Shown here: positions 60,955-64,000 of the stretch, piece after piece | Layout of the letters: every line of letters begins with the position of its first letter | Position numbering within the stretch: the stretch's first letter is position 1 | NCBI RefSeq assembly: GCF_040371945.1 | Contig: NZ_BAABWS010000002.1 | Span: forward strand, 1-64,000 | Direction: 5' to 3' | Length of the DNA: 64,000 bases | From: Litorivita sp040371945 | GTDB lineage: Bacteria; Pseudomonadota; Alphaproteobacteria; Rhodobacterales; Rhodobacteraceae | Position numbers and translations under genes: made by a program | The notes under the pieces: generated by a model | The model's input: the letters and a program-made list of their open reading frames with translations, nothing else | Told to the model about the DNA's origin: nothing | Databases searched by the model: none

Positions 60955-61380
60955 CTAGCCGCGGGCGCGCAATGTGTCGATGGAGCGCCATTGCACCGGC
61001 TCCACCTCTGTGTTGATTTTCGCGATCTTCCACCGCCCGCCGTCGAGCACCAGTTCGGCCGAGGACATATAGGGCTGCGTGACATAGGTTGCGCCGCGCA
61101 GGTAATGGCTCTCGTAGGTTGCCAGAACGCGGCCCTCGCCCAGCGGCACCAGATCCTTGGCCAGACGGATGGCATCGGTGACGCCATGCAATTTGCCGCT
61201 GTCCAGATAGTAATCGAGATAGCGGTCAATGCCGGCCTCATCCTCATGGACCACCGTGCCGCGCGGGTTCACAATGGTCAAAGGCACCAAAACATAGGGC
61301 CGGATGACCTCACGATCCGCGGTCGCATAGGCGCGGGTCACCTCGTCGAGCCAGTTTTGAAGATCGGACAGGCTGTTCAT
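60955..61380 (-). CDS. SnoaL/NTF2-like protein
   Basis: A 141-residue protein with the alpha+beta-cone fold of the NTF2/SnoaL superfamily: LDEVTRAYATADREVIRPYV, then a segment with DRYLDYYLDSG and a C-terminal ELVLDGGRWKIAKINTEVEP. It sits between the thiolase and fadJ genes (66 bp and 41 bp gaps), so it may belong to the fad cluster. Such proteins can be enzymes or small-molecule binders; the role here is unknown. Confidence 0.75.
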   Translation of the reverse strand: MNSLSDLQNWLDEVTRAYATADREVIRPYVLVPLTIVNPRGTVVHEDEAGIDRYLDYYLDSGKLHGVTDAIRLAKDLVPLGEGRVLATYESHYLRGATYVTQPYMSSAELVLDGGRWKIAKINTEVEPVQWRSIDTLRARG

Positions 61381-61446
61381 GCGCGCCCCCGCACAGTGGC
61401 GCAGGGCCGCAAGGCTCTGGGCTGATATGAGGGCGCGCGCATGGCC

Positions 61447-62658
61447 TTAGACCCGCTCGATGATCGTCGCCGCGCCCATGCCCGACGCGATGCACAGCGT
61501 GGCAAGCCCGACCTCTTTGCCCGAGCGCTCCAGCTCGTCCAGAAGCGTGCCGATGATGATCGCGCCGGTCGCGCCCAACGGGTGCCCCATGGCAATCGAG
61601 CCGCCGTTGACATTGACCAAGGCCGGATCGACATCAAAGGCCTGCTGGAAGCGCAAGACCACCGAGGCAAAGGCCTCGTTGACCTCAAACAGGTCAATGT
61701 CGGAAATCGACATGCCGCTGTCGGCCAGAATTTTTTGCGTCGCGGGGACCGGACCGGTGAGCATGATGGTCGGATCGGTGCCGATTTTCGCCGTGGCACG
61801 GATGCGCGCGCGCGGCTTGAGCCCGTATTTCTCGCCAAACTCTTTGTTGCCGATGAGCACGCCCGCCGACCCGTCCACGATGCCGGAGGAATTGCCCGCG
61901 TGGTGGATGTGGTTGATCGCCTCCAGATGCGGATATTTCATCAAGGCGACCTTGTCGAAACCGGGCATGACTTCGCCCATATCCTTAAAGGCGGGTTTGA
62001 GCGCGCCGAGCGATTGCATATCGGTGCCCGGACGCATGTATTCGTCATGATCAAGGATCGGCAAACCGTTCACATCGCGCACGGTGATCACCGATTTGGC
62101 AAACCGTTTGTCGGCCCATGCTGCCGCCGCGCGGCGCTGCGATTCAACGCCCAAAGCATCGGCCTGATCACGGGTAAACCCGTATTCGGTGGCGATGATA
62201 TCGGCCGAGATGCCCTGCGGGACGAAATAATTGTCCATCGCCACGGTCGGATCGACCGCAACGGCCGCGCCGTCCGATCCCATCGGCACGCGGCCCATCA
62301 TTTCCACGCCGCCCGCGATATAGGCCATGCCGGCCCCGCCTTTGACTTGGTTGGCGGCAAGGTTCACCGCCTCCATGCCCGAGGCGCAAAACCGGTTGAT
62401 CGCAAGACCGGGGATGCTCTCGTCGAGGTCCGAGGCCAGAACCGCGGTGCGGGCAAGGCAGGCGCCTTGCTCCATCACTTGGGTCACATTGCCCCAGATC
62501 ACGTCTTCGACCGCGTGGCCTTCGAGATTGTTACGGGTCTTGAGCGCGTTGAGGACATTGGCGCTGAGCGCGACGGCGGTCACCTCATGCAATGCGCCGT
62601 CCTTGCGGCCTTTGCCGCGCGGGGTGCGCACAGCGTCATAAATATAGGCTTCGGTCAT
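61447..62658 (-). CDS. Acetyl-CoA C-acyltransferase (3-ketoacyl-CoA thiolase)
   Basis: A 403-residue thiolase that performs the last step of beta-oxidation. The acyl-accepting Cys91 lies in NRFCASGMEAVN, FEVNEAFA and GGSIAMGHPLGATG hold the catalytic His, and LCIASGMGAA provides the second Cys. AAGGAGA precedes the ATG. It lies upstream of fadJ in the same cluster, consistent with a FadA/FadI role. Confidence 0.93.
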   Translation of the reverse strand: MTEAYIYDAVRTPRGKGRKDGALHEVTAVALSANVLNALKTRNNLEGHAVEDVIWGNVTQVMEQGACLARTAVLASDLDESIPGLAINRFCASGMEAVNLAANQVKGGAGMAYIAGGVEMMGRVPMGSDGAAVAVDPTVAMDNYFVPQGISADIIATEYGFTRDQADALGVESQRRAAAAWADKRFAKSVITVRDVNGLPILDHDEYMRPGTDMQSLGALKPAFKDMGEVMPGFDKVALMKYPHLEAINHIHHAGNSSGIVDGSAGVLIGNKEFGEKYGLKPRARIRATAKIGTDPTIMLTGPVPATQKILADSGMSISDIDLFEVNEAFASVVLRFQQAFDVDPALVNVNGGSIAMGHPLGATGAIIIGTLLDELERSGKEVGLATLCIASGMGAATIIERV

Positions 62659-62709
62659 TCGTCAGGTCTCCTTGAAACTGAGGATGTTCGGGCCCGTCGG
62701 GGCCGGTGG

Positions 62710-63336
62710 TTAACCGGCCTTACGGGGCATAAGATCGTAGGGATGTTGCCAGTTTGGCAAGTCGCTAATTCGGGTGAGCCATTTGTCGATGTTCGGGTAA
62801 TCGGCGCGGTCAAATCCGAACGGCTCGGGATAATAAAGATAGCCGCAGCAGGTCAGATCGGCGATCGTCGCCGCATCGCCGACAAGCCAGTCGCGGCCCT
62901 CCAGCGCGGTGTTCAGCGTTTGAAACGCCGCCTTGAGCCGCCCTGCGGTAAAGGCGATGACCTCGGCGGGGCGTTTGTCTTCGGGCAAGAAATTCATCAA
63001 GAACCGCTGCATCCCTGCTTGCGACGACAATTTGTGATTGTCCCACAAAATCCAGCGCAACACCTCGCGCTCGTCCGCTTTGGTTTTGCCGCCCAATTTG
63101 CCGGTTTTCTCGACGATGTAATGTTGGATCACGCCTGATTGGCTCAGCGTCACATCGCCGTCCACCATCACGGGGGCCTCGGCCATGACATTCATCGCGC
63201 GGTAGTCGTCGCTGCGGTTCGCGCCGTGGAAGAAATCCACGAAAACCGGCTCCCAATCGGCGCCCGCCACGGCCAGCGTCAGCGCGGCCTTATACGAATG
63301 CCCGCTCTCTCCAAAGCAATGCAATTTGATGGTCAT
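62710..63336 (-). CDS. Glutathione S-transferase
   Basis: A 208-residue protein with a thioredoxin-like N-terminal domain (MTIKLHCFGESGHSYKAALT, then VMVDGDVTLSQSGVIQHYI, the glutathione gamma-Glu site SQSG) and an all-helical C-terminal domain (WLVGDAATIADLTC). A classical catalytic Ser or Tyr is probably Ser in ESGHSYK. Such GSTs are common in roseobacter fad clusters. The start at 63336 follows GGGAGAGAG. An 11-bp repeat array lies 61 bp upstream. Confidence 0.92.
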   Translation of the reverse strand: MTIKLHCFGESGHSYKAALTLAVAGADWEPVFVDFFHGANRSDDYRAMNVMAEAPVMVDGDVTLSQSGVIQHYIVEKTGKLGGKTKADEREVLRWILWDNHKLSSQAGMQRFLMNFLPEDKRPAEVIAFTAGRLKAAFQTLNTALEGRDWLVGDAATIADLTCCGYLYYPEPFGFDRADYPNIDKWLTRISDLPNWQHPYDLMPRKAG

Positions 63337-63396
63337 CTGTCTCTCTCCCTTGTGCTTTGGCGGCGCGGCGCGCGGGCCTCGTGCCAAAGCGATTTG

Positions 63397-63440
63397 ATAC
63401 CGATGTGATACCGACGTTATACCGACGCAATACCGACACG
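63397..63440. repeat. 11-bp tandem array ATACCGACNNN
   Basis: Four units in exact 11-bp register at 63397, 63408, 63419 and 63430; the first has ATACCGAT. It lies between the small RHH-like gene and the GST gene and is followed by GGGTTTTTTG. It is the same unit as the array at 15888-15928, which lies in the opposite orientation relative to its downstream gene. Confidence 0.9.
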
Positions 63441-63505
63441 GGTTTTTTGATCATTTGGCCGATGCTGCCCCGCATCGCGGCGCGGGTCCAGAGCGGCTCG
63501 TGGCG

Positions 63506-63718
63506 TCATTTTTTGCGGGTCTCCAGTTCGGATGTGAAGAGGCGCAAACGGTGCCCGAAGGTGTCTTCGTTGAGGATGCTGTCAAAGTTTTCAAACACGA
63601 AAGACAGCGCCTCTCCCTCGTCCATTCCGGCCTCTGCCGCGAATTTTTTCAGCCGCCGGTAACCGTCTTCGGTCATCGAGGCATTGAAGCGGCGGGTCAG
63701 GCGAAAACGTTTGGGCAT
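63506..63718 (-). CDS. Small ribbon-helix-helix-like protein
   Basis: A 70-residue protein. KRFRLTRRFNASMTEDGYRR followed by a helical KKFAAEAGMDEGEALSFVFENF matches the strand-helix-helix layout of CopG/Arc-type DNA-binding proteins, but I do not recognise a specific family. AAGGGAGC precedes the ATG. It lies in the fad cluster between the acyl-CoA dehydrogenase and GST genes, so it might be a local regulator. Confidence 0.65.
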   Translation of the reverse strand: MPKRFRLTRRFNASMTEDGYRRLKKFAAEAGMDEGEALSFVFENFDSILNEDTFGHRLRLFTSELETRKK

Positions 63719-63798
63719 TAAGGCTCCCTTCGTTTGGTCTGCCGGTGTTTGCGTTGCCGGTCGGAAAATGGAATAGCGATATTTTTCAAAGGTTTGTC

Positions 63799-63824
63799 GG
63801 GAGCCGGCATCCCCGCCGGCTCCC
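63799..63824 (-). terminator. Hairpin after acyl-CoA dehydrogenase
   Basis: A perfect 10-bp stem GGGAGCCGGC / GCCGGCTCCC (63799-63808 and 63815-63824) with a 6-nt loop, 61 bp past the stop. The T-run on the minus strand is not immediate, so termination is likely but not certain. Confidence 0.6.
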
Positions 63825-63884
63825 TTCCCGTGAGTGGGCTTTCGCCCCCTGTTGCGGCCTTGCGGCGCAGGTTTATCCCCGCGC

Positions 63885-64000
63885 TCAGAAGCTCTCGGCG
63901 TCCAGCGCCATCACCGTGTCGGCACCCGATTGGATGCGCGCCAGATGGGTGGCCACGGCGGGCAAACGGCGCGCCATGTAATAGCGGCCCGTCGCCAGTT
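63885..64000 (-). CDS. Acyl-CoA dehydrogenase, C-terminal end (partial)
   Basis: Only the last ~37 codons and the stop lie inside the window. The encoded end, with GRYYMARRLPAVATHLAR and SGADTVMALDAESF, matches the extreme C-terminus of the acyl-CoA dehydrogenases (including the 3-methylmercaptopropionyl-CoA dehydrogenase-like group) of roseobacters. Its place at the head of a beta-oxidation cluster supports this. The gene continues beyond the right edge. Confidence 0.75.
   Translation of the reverse strand, partial: LATGRYYMARRLPAVATHLARIQSGADTVMALDAESF

Overview
The window is a gene-dense chromosomal segment of an alphaproteobacterium, almost certainly a member of the Rhodobacterales (Rhodobacteraceae / roseobacter group). 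Evidence: the alphaproteobacterial cell-cycle regulator GcrA, a Rhodobacteraceae-style gene content (VPLPA-CTERM protein, several small conserved proteins seen mainly in that family, DUF1330 proteins, Hint-domain protein), high GC with strong third-position bias (which also creates very long antisense open frames), and only a few AT-rich promoter islands. No phage, transposase, CRISPR array or rRNA was seen. One tRNA gene, tRNA-Gly(TCC), is present.

Layout. 0.1-1.7 kb: a small MerR-regulated cassette (Cys-rich MerF/MerT-like membrane protein, MerR regulator, small membrane protein) sits between two 231-bp direct repeats, 97% identical, that duplicate the 3' end and terminator of the neighbouring acyl-CoA synthetase gene. 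1.6-11.4 kb: acyl-CoA synthetase, BON/LysM protein, MsbA-type ABC exporter, UDP-glucuronate 4-epimerase-like enzyme, YihY/BrkB membrane protein, and a glycine betaine/proline-type ABC importer (proX - terminator - proW - proV). 11.7-17.9 kb: DEAD-box RNA helicase with a long basic tail, tRNA-Gly, rimO, a luciferase-like monooxygenase and gcrA. 18-25 kb: orphan ABC-2 permease, argD-argF, a PiT phosphate transporter, a Nudix hydrolase, and three separate DUF1330 paralogues. 25-31.4 kb: hrpB, meaB, a cobalt-type nitrile hydratase operon (alpha, beta, accessory protein) and rpmB. 31.5-39 kb: copper-handling pair (DUF2946-like protein and PCu(A)C chaperone), cobB, a low-molecular-weight phosphatase, a VPLPA-CTERM protein, lepA, small hypothetical proteins and an alpha/beta hydrolase. 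39.5-46.6 kb: glyA, nadK, csbD-like, prpE and the maeB malic enzyme. 47-51.7 kb: a nucleoside-salvage operon cdd-deoA-deoB-add-upp. 51.8-58.6 kb: SPOR-domain protein, an uncharacterised membrane protein, a second acyl-CoA synthetase, a sulfotransferase-like protein, a Hint-domain protein and a DUF3237 protein. 58.7-64 kb: a beta-oxidation cluster on the minus strand (acyl-CoA dehydrogenase 3' end, small RHH-like protein, glutathione S-transferase, thiolase, SnoaL-like protein, FadJ-type bifunctional enzyme).

The genes point to a heterotrophic, osmolyte-importing organism with good capacity for activating and oxidising acyl-CoAs (three acyl-CoA ligases, thiolase, bifunctional hydratase/dehydrogenase), propionate entry (PrpE, MeaB), gluconeogenic malic enzyme, nitrile hydration and nucleoside recycling. 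The most unusual non-genic signals are two four-copy arrays of an 11-bp unit ATACCGACNNN about 61 bp upstream of two unrelated genes, a nested-palindrome element before argD, a degenerate 13-bp tandem repeat after rpmB, and the direct-repeat-flanked mer-like cassette.
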